A stretch of 64,000 bases of DNA from Roseovarius sp. M141. GTDB lineage: Bacteria > Pseudomonadota > Alphaproteobacteria > Rhodobacterales > Rhodobacteraceae. Of the stretch, positions 26,585-35,851 are shown one piece after another (the stretch's first letter is position 1; every line of letters starts with the position of its first letter). Below the pieces are notes generated by a model. The model saw only the letters and a list, made by a program, of their open reading frames with translations, had not been told where the DNA came from and did not search any database. Location: assembly GCF_024355225.1 (NCBI RefSeq), contig NZ_VCNH01000008.1, positions 1,550,001 to 1,614,000 on the forward strand, given 5' to 3'. The position numbers were made by a program, and so were the translations under genes.

Positions 26585-27085
26585 ATGAGCATGCACAATC
26601 CGCTGGCGCCCCCCGCTGGCAATCAGGGCTTCATGGCCGGGTATCTTGACGCGTTGGCGCTGGTCGAACGGCTTCACCGGCTGCTACTGGACGTGATCAA
26701 GGATGAATTCGAACGTGTTGGTGTTCTGGACATCAACGCCGTTCAGGCGCTGCTGCTCTTCAACATCGGCGATAACGAGGTGACGGCCGGCGAGCTTAAA
26801 TCGCGCGGCTATTATCAGGGCAGCAATGTCAGCTATAATCTCAAGAAGCTGGTCGAGATGGAATATATGCATCACCAGCGATGCGAGATCGACCGCCGTT
26901 CGGTGCGGGTGCGCCTGACGCCGCGGGGCCGCGAGATTCGCGATGTGGTGACGGACCTGTTCGGGCGCCATGCCGAGGGCCTTCAGGCGCACGGGGTGCT
27001 GGGGGCCGACGGGATCGACCAGATCGCCAACTCGCTGCGCCGGGTCGAGCGATATTGGAGCGATCAGATCCGCTATATCTATTGA
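26585..27085 (+). CDS. MarR-type winged-helix transcriptional regulator (LdtR-like)
   Basis: 166-aa dimeric winged-helix protein. An N-terminal dimerisation helix (YLDALALVERLHRLLLDVIK) is followed by the recognition region TAGELKSRGYYQGSNVSYNL and the wing HHQRCEIDRRSVRVRLTPRG. The YYQGSNVSYNLKKL form is like LdtR-type regulators of Alphaproteobacteria. ATG 26585 is preferred because GGAG lies six bases upstream; ATG 26579 is too close to it. The regulon is unknown, and it converges with the DUF1194 gene. Confidence 0.82.
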   Translation: MSMHNPLAPPAGNQGFMAGYLDALALVERLHRLLLDVIKDEFERVGVLDINAVQALLLFNIGDNEVTAGELKSRGYYQGSNVSYNLKKLVEMEYMHHQRCEIDRRSVRVRLTPRGREIRDVVTDLFGRHAEGLQAHGVLGADGIDQIANSLRRVERYWSDQIRYIY

Positions 27086-27135
27086 TGCTGTTCCCCCGGC
27101 TATCGTTGCCCTCGCCACCCGGTTCAGCCGACGCC

Positions 27136-27191
27136 GCCGCCCCGATCATGGTACCGTGCGCCGCTGCCGAAGTGCGGTGCGCCGGGGCGGC
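27136..27191. terminator. Possible bidirectional terminator
   Basis: A 9-bp perfect inverted repeat, GCCGCCCCG at 27136-27144 and CGGGGCGGC at 27183-27191, encloses further GC-rich pairing. It lies between the convergent MarR-like and DUF1194 genes. There is no T tract. Confidence 0.35.
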
Positions 27192-27212
27192 AAATGCAGA
27201 CAGTCCGGCAGC

Positions 27213-27944
27213 CTAGCCATGTGGCGACCGGGTTTGCACCTCCCGCGCGCCCAGCATCAGATTGTTGATTTCGCGGAACAGCTTGCGGGTCATGGCCGCG
27301 TGAAACCCGTCAAAGCCTTCGGCCCGCTCGATAAACGCGCCGGGGCCGTGCAGAACCTCTTGGCGGTAGTACCCTTCGACGGCGGGATCGTCGCCAAGGA
27401 TGACGAGGCCGTTCACCACGACCCCATCCATGGGGAAATGACGATAGGCATGTTCGGGGCCATAGCCAAAATTGTTCACGCCATCGCCGGACACATCGAT
27501 CACCTTGCGGATGCACGCGGGCCCGGTGGCCAATAGGGATGCGCCATGCCCCAGCGCCTGGCCGATCGACGTCGGAAAACCTTCATAACTGCGCTCGATT
27601 CGCCCCAGCGTCACGACGGCGCGGTCGATATCTGCGTCAGTTTCCAGAGCAGTCCAATTCAACTGCATCTTTTGCTGAAATCGCCCGCTCCACTCGAATA
27701 CGGCCAGGGCGACATGGCCGCCTGCGCCGCGCAGGATGGCAGCGCGGACATCCTGCGCGTCCAGCGCTGCGGCCAACCCCAGACGCTGCAAGGCATATTC
27801 GTCGGAATCAATCGAAGCCGAGACGTCCAGCGCCAGAACCAGCGCCAGACGGCACTGCGCCTGTGACCAGACGGGCGCCCCCCAAAGCAGCACCAGAAGG
27901 GCGATGAGCCTTACCAATGCCCGGTGTTTTCCATGCTGGCCCAC
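27213..27944 (-). CDS. DUF1194 domain-containing protein (VWA-like, secreted)
   Basis: About 243 aa with a signal peptide (LVRLIALLVLLWGAPVWSQA, cleaved before QC) and a von Willebrand A-like fold. The metal-ion site DxSxS is visible as LALDVSASIDSDEY, and a later IDVSGDGVNNFG matches DUF1194. It should act in the periplasm in protein binding. The ATG at 27944 lies 34 bases inside the upstream glyoxalase gene; a TTG near 27917 would give a signal peptide starting at LVRLIALL and may be the true start. Function is unknown. Confidence 0.8.
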   Translation of the reverse strand: MGQHGKHRALVRLIALLVLLWGAPVWSQAQCRLALVLALDVSASIDSDEYALQRLGLAAALDAQDVRAAILRGAGGHVALAVFEWSGRFQQKMQLNWTALETDADIDRAVVTLGRIERSYEGFPTSIGQALGHGASLLATGPACIRKVIDVSGDGVNNFGYGPEHAYRHFPMDGVVVNGLVILGDDPAVEGYYRQEVLHGPGAFIERAEGFDGFHAAMTRKLFREINNLMLGAREVQTRSPHG

Positions 27945-28339
27945 GGCTCGGCGGGGTCCAGCGCCTCGCCGGATTGAAGCAGCTCGACTGAAATATTGTC
28001 CGGGCTACGCACAAACGCCATATGCCCGTCACGCGGAGGGCGGTTGATTGTGACGCCGTTCGCCTCAAGATGCGCGCACATCTCGTAGATATTGTCGACG
28101 CTATAGGCCAGATGTCCGAAATGGCGGCTGTCGTCGGGCAGTTTGTCATCGCCATCCCAGTTATACGTCAACTCGACGGGGCACTCTTCCTGCCCCTCAG
28201 GGGCCATGAAAATCAGCGAGAATCGCCCCGCGTCGTTCTCCATGCGCCGGGTTTCGCGCAGGCCGAGCAGCGCAAAGAAAGCCATGGATTTCTCCAGATC
28301 CTTCACCCGAACCATGGTGTGCAGATAGCGTACCGGCAT
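27911..28339 (-). CDS. gloA: Lactoylglutathione lyase (glyoxalase I)
   Basis: 142-aa VOC-fold metalloenzyme converting the methylglyoxal-glutathione hemithioacetal to S-lactoylglutathione. Metal ligands and substrate residues fit the family: LHTMVRVKDLEKSMAFFALL with the first His, VELTYNWD with Glu, FGHLAYSVDNIYEMC with the second His, and PDNISVELLQ with the last Glu. It is cytoplasmic and overlaps the DUF1194 gene downstream. Confidence 0.92.
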   Translation of the reverse strand: MPVRYLHTMVRVKDLEKSMAFFALLGLRETRRMENDAGRFSLIFMAPEGQEECPVELTYNWDGDDKLPDDSRHFGHLAYSVDNIYEMCAHLEANGVTINRPPRDGHMAFVRSPDNISVELLQSGEALDPAEPWASMENTGHW

Positions 28340-28614
28340 TGCCGTCTCCTTGTATTGTCACGCGCCCTACATCCTAGAAGGATCTGCGCCTGCGTCCACC
28401 ATGACCGCGCGGCGGCGTCGTTATTTTTGGCGGTCCCGGGGTAGATAGTATTGCAATCGGCTCATACCTGTTTTCTTTGCGCAAAAGACAGTTCCATGCC
28501 GTGAACCCCGGCAAATCTTCGAAATAGACGCACAGCGCGCCCCGCCGCGATGAATTTGCGCGCGAGCATGCGATTGCATATTGATCCAAACCTCGACACG
28601 ATGACATCTAAGCA
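28340..28614. other. Divergent promoter region of gloA and thyA
   Basis: 275 bases with no convincing gene. It must contain the promoters of gloA (minus) and thyA-folA (plus). No operator was recognised. Confidence 0.4.
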
Positions 28615-29472
28615 GTGGAACGAAAGACGAGGGCGACGTTGCAGCAGTATCACGATGCATTAAGCACCATCCTTGAATGCGGCGAAGTGTCGACGGACCG
28701 CACGGGGACGGGCACGCTCTCTTACTTCGGCCTGCAGTCGCGGTATCGCCTCGCTGACGGGTTTCCTCTGGTCACGACCAAGAAACTGCACTTGCGCTCG
28801 ATCATTCACGAACTTTTATGGTTCCTGTCCGGCGACACTAACATTGGCTATCTGAACGATAACGGTGTTTCGATCTGGGACGAATGGGCCGACGAAAAGG
28901 GCGATCTGGGCCCCGTTTACGGCCACCAATGGCGCGCTTTTTCCGCGCTTGAACCGACGGGGCAGGTGGCAGACGGTGCCCCCCTTTTTACCCGTCGGGG
29001 CGTCGATCAGATCGCGCAGCTTATCGATATGATCAAGGCGACCCCCGATAGCCGCCGTCTGATTGTTTCGGCGTGGAATCCTGCGGACGTGCCGCGCATG
29101 GCGCTTCCGCCGTGCCATACGATGTGGCAGGTGCGCGTCCTGAACGGTCGGTTGCACCTCCAGCTTTACCAACGCTCGGCTGACATGTTTCTGGGCGTTC
29201 CGTTCAATATCGCGTCCTATGCGTTGCTTCTGGTGATGCTGGCCCATGTGACGGGCTACGAGCCGGGTGATTTCGTTCACACGCTCGGGGATGCTCACAT
29301 CTATTCCAACCATCAAGAGCAAGTGAAACTGCAGCTTTCGCGTACGCCGAAAGCCCTGCCAACAATTCGGATCAAACGTGATGTGCCCTCCATTTTCGAC
29401 TTTCGCTATGAGGATTTTGAGATCGTCGGCTACGATCCCGATCCTGCAATCCGCGCGCCAGTGGCGGTCTGA
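28615..29472 (+). CDS. thyA: Thymidylate synthase ThyA
   Basis: About 285 aa, folate-dependent methylation of dUMP to dTMP. The catalytic Cys lies in [11 protein letters not shown], the dUMP-binding Arg/Ser in [20 protein letters not shown], and [12 protein letters not shown] near the end is diagnostic. The frame opens at GTG 28615; TTG 28639 (reading [12 protein letters not shown]) is a likely alternative because family proteins usually start about there. It is followed three bases later by folA, which regenerates the folate, so the pair is a classic operon. Confidence 0.95.
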   Translation: MERKTRATLQQYHDALSTILECGEVSTDRTGTGTLSYFGLQSRYRLADGFPLVTTKKLHLRSIIHELLWFLSGDTNIGYLNDNGVSIWDEWADEKGDLGPVYGHQWRAFSALEPTGQVADGAPLFTRRGVDQIAQLIDMIKATPDSRRLIVSAWNPADVPRMALPPCHTMWQVRVLNGRLHLQLYQRSADMFLGVPFNIASYALLLVMLAHVTGYEPGDFVHTLGDAHIYSNHQEQVKLQLSRTPKALPTIRIKRDVPSIFDFRYEDFEIVGYDPDPAIRAPVAV

Positions 29473-29475
29473 ACG

Positions 29476-29955
29476 ATGATTACGCTGGTTGTCGCCCGCG
29501 CCCAAGACGGAGCCATCGGACGCGATGGCACGATTCCATGGACGATCCCGGAAGATCTGAAATCATTCCAGCGCGAGACGCTTGGCGGTGCGCTGATCAT
29601 GGGGCGCAATACGTGGGACAGCCTGCCGGTCAAGCCGCTGTCGAGGCGCCTTAACATCGTGGTGTCTTCACGGCCTGATGCGGCTGAGGCTGTGGCGCCC
29701 TCGGTGGCCGCCGCCATCGCGTTTGCTGGCGATCAGGGCTATGATCGCATCTATGGTATCGGCGGTGCCCGGATCTACAAAGAGATGCTCCCGCTTGCGG
29801 ATCGATTGCTGATTTCCGAAGTGGACATTCATGTCCCGGATGCAGACACATTTTTCCCTCATGTGGATCTGGATACTTGGCACGTGATCAATGAAAGGTC
29901 GCTGCGGTCAACTGGGCCAAAATGCTACTTGCGCGAGTATCTGAAGCGTACCTAG
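29476..29955 (+). CDS. folA: Dihydrofolate reductase
   Basis: 159-aa NADPH-dependent reductase of dihydrofolate. Family motifs in order: LVVARAQDGAIGRDGTIPW, then PEDLKSFQRET with the acidic catalytic position, LIMGRNTWDSLP, RLNIVVSSRP, and YGIGGARIYKEMLPLADRLL. Length is normal. It follows thyA directly, and their products are coupled through the folate cycle. Confidence 0.95.
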   Translation: MITLVVARAQDGAIGRDGTIPWTIPEDLKSFQRETLGGALIMGRNTWDSLPVKPLSRRLNIVVSSRPDAAEAVAPSVAAAIAFAGDQGYDRIYGIGGARIYKEMLPLADRLLISEVDIHVPDADTFFPHVDLDTWHVINERSLRSTGPKCYLREYLKRT

Positions 29956-30617
29956 GGTTTTGACGAAAAGCTGGCCAGGTTCAGGGTCGTGGTGCGTCGT
30001 GGAATTTCAGGGTCAGACAGGTTTTGTCAGCGCCAGGTATCTGGTGCAGACCGAAGGAGAGGGCAACACCAGATGGCGACGCGCGTTCGCGCCGATGGCA
30101 ACGGGACCGATACGCCCAAGGCACTGGACGGTCGCCTATGACGACTTCCCCCCACGAATTTCTATATTGAGGTCGCCGTGATCCTGTTAGACGGTTGCCC
30201 CGGTGTCTGGCGCCGTGCCGGGCAGGGGGCTGGAACGGGCGTCGAACAGTGTGGCGGTTGCTTTTCGGCCAAAGACGTCGGGGGCCCACTAATAACTGGT
30301 CGCGGGGCGCTGGTTTAACGCCGCATTGTTGGAGGGGCCGTGGACCTTTGCCACCACTGACCTGCCGGACGACTTCCAGAAGGTTCCCGCGGACGCACCT
30401 TACTACACGGTCCGCGCCAGTGTGCCGGAAAGATCCGAGGCGAACGAGGCCCGCCTGCGCGCCGCGATTCCGGAACTGGCCCGCGCAACCTGTCCGAAAT
30501 CGTCGCCCCCCCTAAGTGACCTATGATGGTGATCCGGTGTTTGAGCCGGTCGAGGCAACAGCAGGCAAGCCCTACCGCATTCGAACGAAAGGTGGCAAAT
30601 CCGCCATGGCGATGCCG
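29956..30617 (+). pseudogene. Decayed gene with SH3-like and GPWTFA-type segments
   Basis: Three pieces on the plus strand look like one former gene. At 29985-30060 an SH3-like piece reads SWCVVEFQGQTGFVSARYLV. At 30338-30505 a second piece reads LEGPWTFATTDLPDDFQKVP and ARLRAAIPELARA. At 30520-30600 a third reads VTYDGDPVFEPVEATAGKPY. The last two are in different frames, separated near a run of seven C at 30507-30513. The GPWTFA/VPxD/YDGxPxFEPI layout recalls large proteins of unknown function annotated as carbohydrate-binding family V/XII. No intact product is possible. Confidence 0.5.
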
Positions 30618-31106
30618 TTATTGGTGCGGATCGTCCAGCGATCCATGGATCGCGAACTGCTCCAGCCCTGCCGCTTGCGCTTGGATAACGCGGTAGGTCT
30701 CTCTCACGCCCGCCTCGGTCAGTTCACGTGCGACGGTCAGCAGGGTATTGGCATCATGTTCGTCGCACAGGTCCGCCATCTGCGACAGCTCTTCCAGCGC
30801 TACGTTGCGCGCCAGGTCCAGCGTGGGCGCGCCGTAAATGTCGACGAAATGCTGCGCCAGAATCTGCGCCAGCGTGTCACGCTCGGCCGGTTCAATCTGT
30901 GTCACGGCGACAAAGCTGACGCGGCCAAATGTTTCGCAGCCCATCCATCCATTGGCGAACGCCTGACGGGCCTTGCCGGTCAGATCGGCCTGGGACCAGT
31001 TGGAGAACTCGAATCCGCCCGAAATGCACCATTCGCCGGTTCTGGCGGGAGCGTGGAAAACGCGGGTGTCGCTTTCGTCGAAATGGATCGCGCGGGCAAG
31101 TTTCAT
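30618..31106 (-). CDS. DUF6505 family protein
   Basis: 162-aa cytoplasmic protein with no signal or membrane segment. It begins MKLARAIHFDESDTRVF and has a conserved-looking WCISGGFEFSNWSQADLTGK and a helical acidic C-terminal half. Similar proteins occur next to Mrp-type ATPases and formate dehydrogenase genes in related bacteria. It overlaps the upstream ligase-like gene by four bases. No activity is known; a role in formate dehydrogenase maturation is an inference from the neighbours. Confidence 0.65.
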   Translation of the reverse strand: MKLARAIHFDESDTRVFHAPARTGEWCISGGFEFSNWSQADLTGKARQAFANGWMGCETFGRVSFVAVTQIEPAERDTLAQILAQHFVDIYGAPTLDLARNVALEELSQMADLCDEHDANTLLTVARELTEAGVRETYRVIQAQAAGLEQFAIHGSLDDPHQ

Positions 31107-31807
31107 GCAGGCTCCGTCAGTAGAGAGGTCAGGGGGGTCAGGCGCACGCCGTCATCGGTTTTCAAAAGCAGGCCAAGATTTTCATCAACGCCGATGAACG
31201 TCCCGTGATGTCCGGCAACCGTCATGTCGGTCTCCAGTCCCCGGGCCACGGTCAGCCAATTGCGGTGCAGGCGGGCCGGTCCGTCATCCATCCAGGCGTT
31301 GATCTCGGCCAGCGTGTGCCGCACCCATGCCTCCAGCAGGGTTGGTGGCTCTACTTCGCCGCAGCCCTCTGCGTACAGGGCTGTCGCATCGGGCGTCAGG
31401 CCGGTGTCCTGCGAGGGTGGCCACAGGTCCAGCGACAGGCCGACAACCAGCCAGGCGGGGACGGCACCCGGGTCATCGTCAGAGGCGGCGATTTTCAACG
31501 CGCCGCAGCGCCCGCCATTCAGGTGGATTTCACCGCTCCAGCCCAGATGCACGCCCACCTCCGGCGGCGCAAGCGCGCCAAGTGCGTTCTGAAACCCGAC
31601 CCCGCAGAGCGGCAGCATGCAAACCGCATCGCGCAGCGGGACTTCGGGCGCAAAGACCATCGCCGCACGCAACTGGTCATCGCCCAGATCATAGCAGACC
31701 AAACCTGCATCGCACACGCCCCTTGCGTTTGAGCAGGCCAGCGCGAACGGATCCGCGCCAGCCGCATCAAGCCCCGAGAACAGCGGAGGAAAGACCGGAG
31801 GCGTCAT
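31103..31807 (-). CDS. Biotin/lipoate ligase-like protein, DUF4444 family
   Basis: 234 aa. The first two thirds resemble the BPL/LPL catalytic fold and the last third is DUF4444, which includes GHHGTFIGVDENLGLLLKTD, similar to the BirA C-terminal domain. The hallmark GRGRxGR loop and the KWPND block of true biotin ligases are not seen; the aligned place reads HLGWSGEIHLNGGRCGALKI. It may therefore be a non-catalytic or divergent ligase. Four-base overlaps on both sides couple it to the Mrp-like and DUF6505 genes. Target unknown. Confidence 0.7.
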   Translation of the reverse strand: MTPPVFPPLFSGLDAAGADPFALACSNARGVCDAGLVCYDLGDDQLRAAMVFAPEVPLRDAVCMLPLCGVGFQNALGALAPPEVGVHLGWSGEIHLNGGRCGALKIAASDDDPGAVPAWLVVGLSLDLWPPSQDTGLTPDATALYAEGCGEVEPPTLLEAWVRHTLAEINAWMDDGPARLHRNWLTVARGLETDMTVAGHHGTFIGVDENLGLLLKTDDGVRLTPLTSLLTEPA

Positions 31808-32871
31808 GCGTGGCCAAGCGCGATCAATTGCTGCGCCAAGGTGCGAAACCCTGCCGCCTGCGCACTGTCAGGTTTGGAAACCACGATCGGCGCACCGCCA
31901 TCCGCAGCCAGTCGAATATCCAGATGCAGCGGTATTTCCGCCAGCAGCGGCACGTCCAGCTTGGCCGCTTCGGCGGCGACACCGCCATGCCCGAACATGT
32001 GCTCCTCGTGCCCGCATTGCGAGCAGATATGGGTGGACATGTTCTCGATCATGCCGATGATCGGAGTGCCAAGCTGGTTGAACATGTCGATCCCCTTGCG
32101 CGCATCCAGCAGCGCCACGTCCTGCGGGGTCGAAACGATGATCGCGCCGTTCAGGTGTGTCTTTTGCGCCAGCGTCATCTGCACATCGCCGGTGCCGGGC
32201 GGCAGATCGACGATCAGCACATCCAGCGCACCCCATTGCACCTGCGTCAGCATCTGCTGCAACGCACCCATCAACATGGGCCCGCGCCAGACGACGGCTT
32301 GATCGTCGTTGGTCATCAACCCGATGGACATCATCGTCACGCCAAAATTGCGCATCGGCAGGATCGTCTTGCCATCGGGCGACGATGGTCGCCCCGACAC
32401 GCCCAGCATGCGCGGTTGCGACGGGCCGTAGACGTCGGCATCCAGCAACCCGACGCGCCGCCCCTCGGCCGCCAGCGCGCAGGCGAGATTTGCGGAAACC
32501 GTGGATTTGCCCACGCCCCCCTTGCCCGACGCGATGGCGATGATCCGGTCCACCCCCGGCACCTTTTGCGGCCCTGCCGGTTCTGCGGGGCGGTTCGGCT
32601 TCAGATCGGGCGGGGCGGCGGGGGCGCTGTGGGCGGTCATGACCACGGATAGCTTTTCAACGCCGGGCAGGGCGTTCAGCTTGGCCTCGACCTCGTCCTT
32701 GACCTTGCCATAGGCCGCCGCATGGCTGCCGCTGACCTCCAGCACGAATCGCACAGTGCCGTTGTCGACGGTCAGCGCCTTGACCAGACCGGCATCCACC
32801 AGCGACGTGCCACTGACCGGATCGGTCAGCGTTTTCAGCGCGGCCAGCACATCCTCGCGGGCGAGCGTCAT
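31804..32871 (-). CDS. apbC: Mrp/ApbC family iron-sulfur cluster carrier ATPase
   Basis: 355-aa protein with an N-terminal MIP18-like domain (LKTLTDPVSGTSLVDAGLVK) and a C-terminal deviant Walker A P-loop (IAIASGKGGVGKSTVSANLA). The cluster-binding CxxC is visible in STHICSQCGHEEHMFG. The family delivers [4Fe-4S] clusters to apoproteins. Here it sits opposite an operon for a formate dehydrogenase with several clusters and beside a polyferredoxin, so these are plausible clients. Confidence 0.9.
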   Translation of the reverse strand: MTLAREDVLAALKTLTDPVSGTSLVDAGLVKALTVDNGTVRFVLEVSGSHAAAYGKVKDEVEAKLNALPGVEKLSVVMTAHSAPAAPPDLKPNRPAEPAGPQKVPGVDRIIAIASGKGGVGKSTVSANLACALAAEGRRVGLLDADVYGPSQPRMLGVSGRPSSPDGKTILPMRNFGVTMMSIGLMTNDDQAVVWRGPMLMGALQQMLTQVQWGALDVLIVDLPPGTGDVQMTLAQKTHLNGAIIVSTPQDVALLDARKGIDMFNQLGTPIIGMIENMSTHICSQCGHEEHMFGHGGVAAEAAKLDVPLLAEIPLHLDIRLAADGGAPIVVSKPDSAQAAGFRTLAQQLIALGHA

Positions 32872-32878
32872 GCCCGGA

Positions 32879-33067
32879 TCAACCCTTGATCGTGCCGGTC
32901 ACCACATGTTCCAGATCCACGCCGTCGATCGTCAGAACCATGCGCGCCTCGAACTGCTTGCCTTCGGTGCTTTCGGCCTTGCGGAATGCCTCCTCGATCG
33001 ACTGTTGCGAGGTCACGCCGACCTGCTTGAGGAACTTGCGCATCGACATGTTGAAATCTTCGCTCAT
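32879..33067 (-). CDS. DUF6494 family small protein
   Basis: 62-aa protein (MSEDFNMSMRKFLKQVGVTS, then a short strand-rich tail). It lies seven bases upstream of the Mrp-like gene and 36 bases downstream of the polyferredoxin gene, all on one strand. No activity is known. The ribosome binding site AAGGAGA is good. Confidence 0.7.
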   Translation of the reverse strand: MSEDFNMSMRKFLKQVGVTSQQSIEEAFRKAESTEGKQFEARMVLTIDGVDLEHVVTGTIKG

Positions 33068-33103
33068 CTTCGTCTCCTTTTCGGGGTTTGTAAGTAGTAC
33101 CTG

Positions 33104-35059
33104 CTAGTGATCCTTGCGCTTGGACAGGTAGTCCTCTGTCGTGCGCACGCGCGGGCGCTCCTTGCCCGCGAAAGGATTGTTCTGCGACTGGAACTGCGCC
33201 TGAACGCGGCAATCGTCACACATCTGGATCATCCGCGCGGCGGCGGGGCTGGCGAACATCGCGTGATTCCCGGCCAGTTTCTCCATGATCCGTTCGACCG
33301 TGGATTTGACGCCGAACAGGCTGCCGCATTCGACGCAGGCGAATGGTTCCTCCTCATGCAGCACCAGCTGGCTGAGGGCCGCATCCGTCAGGTTGATCTG
33401 TGGCTGCAAGGTGATCGCGTTCTCGGGGCAGACATTGGCGCAGAGGCCACATTGCAGGCAGGCATCCTCCTGAAAGCGCAGTTGAGGCATGTCGGGATTG
33501 TCCGTCAGCGCGCCGGATGGGCAAAGCGAGGCGCAAGACAGGCACAGCGTGCAGGCATCGGTATCGACGATCACGGCGCCATAGGGCGCATATGCGGGCA
33601 GGGGGGTGGTCTGCGCGTCGGGCGATAGGGCCTTGGCGGCGAGGCGCGCGATCTGACGGCGCGAGCCTTGCGGCAGGATCGGGGTTTTGACGGGGTTGCC
33701 CATGCCGTCGCGGGCAAACAGGTGGTCTGACAGCGCGTCGGGGTCAGTGATATCCAGCAGCGCCACGGCATCGCCCGCGCCCATGGCCGCAGCCAATTCG
33801 GCCTGAGCCTGCAATACGTCCCGGTCACTTTTTGGGGCCAGCAGAATATCCACATGGGCAAAGCCGCTGGCCAGCGCCGCCAGCATTTCGGCATGGCCGA
33901 ACATCGCCAGCGCGTCGATCTCCAGCGGGATCACGTGGGCGGGCAGGCCGTTGCCGTACCGCGCGGCAAGGCGGATCATCTCGGCGCCGTGGGCGTCATG
34001 CACCAGCAGCGCGCCGGGCAGGCCACCCGCTTTGCGATAGGTCGAGGCCAGCGCGGCGATGCGGCGGAACACATGATCGACGGGGGGCGCATCATAGCTG
34101 ATCGCGCCCGAAGGGCAGACCGCCGAACACGCGCCACACCCGGCGCAGATCAGGGGGTCGATGCTGACATGCTCGCCCGCGGGCAGGATCGCGCCGGTCG
34201 GGCAGACATTCAGGCAGTTCGAGCAGGCGGGCTGTTCGGCGCGGGAATGGGCGCATAGCGACGGCTCCAGCCGGATATGCAGCGGCTTTTCAAACGTGCC
34301 GACCATTTGGCTGGCAGCAAGGATGGCATCCGCCACGGCAGGCAGGCTGCCGGGATCGGCACGCAGGTATCCGTCGCGCTTGTCCGGGGCGGGGAACAGC
34401 GGCGTACCGCCCCGCAGGTCAAGGATCACATCACATTCAGATTGTGCACCGTCGCGCGGGTCTGTCAGCGTCGGTGCGCCGCGCCCGCCGGGCAGGACCT
34501 GCTGAAAGGCGTCAATCGAGATCTGGAATTGGCCCAGCGTACCGGAGGCATCGCGCAGCCGCCCGGCGCAGCAATCAAAATGGTCGGTCACTGGAACGTC
34601 CGCCGCGTTCGCCACCAACACCGTCACGGCGAGAATATCGGCCAGCTTGTCGGCGGCGGCAAACGCAACCTCCGGCGCGCCGACAATCAGGCAGACCCCG
34701 CCCGAGACGACGTCAATCGTCTTGGGTGCTGGCCGCGGCAACGCGGCGTCGGCCACCAAGGCAGCCATTTTCGCGCTGGTGTCGCCGGTGTCCGCCGTCC
34801 AGCCAGCGCGGTCGCGTATGTCGACGAAGTCCGGCACAGGCAGGCCCATGTCTTCGGCCAGATCGCTGAAACGGGCGGCTTCCTGCCCACAGGCGATCAT
34901 CACATCGCCGCCCTCCATCGCCTTGGCGGTGATGTCGATCTGGGACTGGCACAGGGCGGTGTGTAGCCGCGAACACTCACGCCCCGTCGCTGCGCTTAGC
35001 GCGGCAGCATCGATGGTCTGGGTGCCGAGACAATCACAAATCAGCAGGATTTTCTTCAT
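33104..35059 (-). CDS. 4Fe-4S polyferredoxin-like protein of the FDH locus
   Basis: 651-aa iron-sulfur protein. Two bacterial-type ferredoxin modules are visible: CSNCLNVCPTGAI with CAGCGACSAVCPSGAI near the middle (about residues 280-325), and CTLCLSCASLCPSGAL with CLQCGLCANVCPENAI near 510-560. Further Cys pairs occur at CVECGSLF and CDDC toward the C-terminus, giving at least four clusters. The ribosome binding site AAGGAGG precedes the ATG. It is divergent from the formate dehydrogenase operon, so electron transfer or cluster delivery to that enzyme is likely. Confidence 0.82.
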   Translation of the reverse strand: MKKILLICDCLGTQTIDAAALSAATGRECSRLHTALCQSQIDITAKAMEGGDVMIACGQEAARFSDLAEDMGLPVPDFVDIRDRAGWTADTGDTSAKMAALVADAALPRPAPKTIDVVSGGVCLIVGAPEVAFAAADKLADILAVTVLVANAADVPVTDHFDCCAGRLRDASGTLGQFQISIDAFQQVLPGGRGAPTLTDPRDGAQSECDVILDLRGGTPLFPAPDKRDGYLRADPGSLPAVADAILAASQMVGTFEKPLHIRLEPSLCAHSRAEQPACSNCLNVCPTGAILPAGEHVSIDPLICAGCGACSAVCPSGAISYDAPPVDHVFRRIAALASTYRKAGGLPGALLVHDAHGAEMIRLAARYGNGLPAHVIPLEIDALAMFGHAEMLAALASGFAHVDILLAPKSDRDVLQAQAELAAAMGAGDAVALLDITDPDALSDHLFARDGMGNPVKTPILPQGSRRQIARLAAKALSPDAQTTPLPAYAPYGAVIVDTDACTLCLSCASLCPSGALTDNPDMPQLRFQEDACLQCGLCANVCPENAITLQPQINLTDAALSQLVLHEEEPFACVECGSLFGVKSTVERIMEKLAGNHAMFASPAAARMIQMCDDCRVQAQFQSQNNPFAGKERPRVRTTEDYLSKRKDH

Positions 35060-35281
35060 TTCGCCTCCTTGCGCGCCGCAGCGTAGGCTTTAACGGCAGC
35101 GGATGAAAGCCGATCCTGCGACTTTTGACCGGAGTTTTCCGTGCGGCTGTTGTGGCACGGGCCGACCTGTCATTGAAAAAGGAAGTCCAGTGGTGGTGAG
35201 TGCAGACTCCCCTTTAAATCTTCCTCTAAATCAGTACACTAGAAATATCTTAGTGCAGTGTTTTAGCCAGCGGGTGCCAGC
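35060..35281. promoter_or_regulatory. Divergent promoter region of the formate dehydrogenase locus
   Basis: 222 bases between the divergent polyferredoxin and DUF3305 genes. It is AT-richer near 35215-35260, as expected for promoters. No FNR-type TTG-N8-CAA palindrome or other operator was recognised. Confidence 0.4.
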
Positions 35282-35851
35282 TTGACCTTCGTTTTCCCCA
35301 ACTCCCAGTCCATCCCCCTTGGGGTTGTGGTCCGCAAATCGCCGGGCGTGACGCGCTGGGCGAAATGGGCGTGGCGGGCGGTTGGCGTGCTGCCCGGCGC
35401 GGGCGCGGCGGACTGGACGGTTCTGCGCAGCGAGGAGGGCGTGACTGATTTTCACGCCGCGACCGTACCGCTGAGGCTGTATGTGTCCGATACCGAGGCA
35501 TACGTGCATGAACTTCAGACCCGGCAGCCGTCCGTCTACATCGTGCTCAGCCCACACGCGGCATCGCACGATATACCTTGGAAGGTGACACTGGCGACTG
35601 CCTCGCCTTATGAGGCGCAGGATTACTGCGACGCGGCCGAAGTGCTGGTCGAAAAGGTGGCGATGCCGGAGGGAATGCAGGCCTGGGTCGCGGATTTCCT
35701 GACCCGTCATCACGAGGAAGAGGCGTTTGTGAAACGCAAGCGCCGGAACTGGCGCGCGGATGATCACGAGGACGGTATCGGCGATGCGCGCATCGTGCAG
35801 GACAGCGACGTCTACAGATCGCCGCGCCGCCGCATGGACGCGTTGAAATGA
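35282..35851 (+). CDS. DUF3305 domain-containing protein
   Basis: 189 aa. The family segment SIPLGVVVRKSPGVTRWAKW and the following AWRAVGVLPGAGAADW are clear. The only usable start in the frame is TTG at 35282, since a stop lies just upstream, so translation may be weak. It overlaps DUF3306 by four bases. DUF3305/DUF3306 proteins accompany this type of formate dehydrogenase and are presumed maturation helpers; their mechanism is unknown. Confidence 0.82.
   Translation: MTFVFPNSQSIPLGVVVRKSPGVTRWAKWAWRAVGVLPGAGAADWTVLRSEEGVTDFHAATVPLRLYVSDTEAYVHELQTRQPSVYIVLSPHAASHDIPWKVTLATASPYEAQDYCDAAEVLVEKVAMPEGMQAWVADFLTRHHEEEAFVKRKRRNWRADDHEDGIGDARIVQDSDVYRSPRRRMDALK

Noticed and set aside
28374..28660. 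Minus-strand frames before thyA
   Set aside because: Three overlapping short frames cover the gloA/thyA promoter region. None has a start signal or recognisable sequence.
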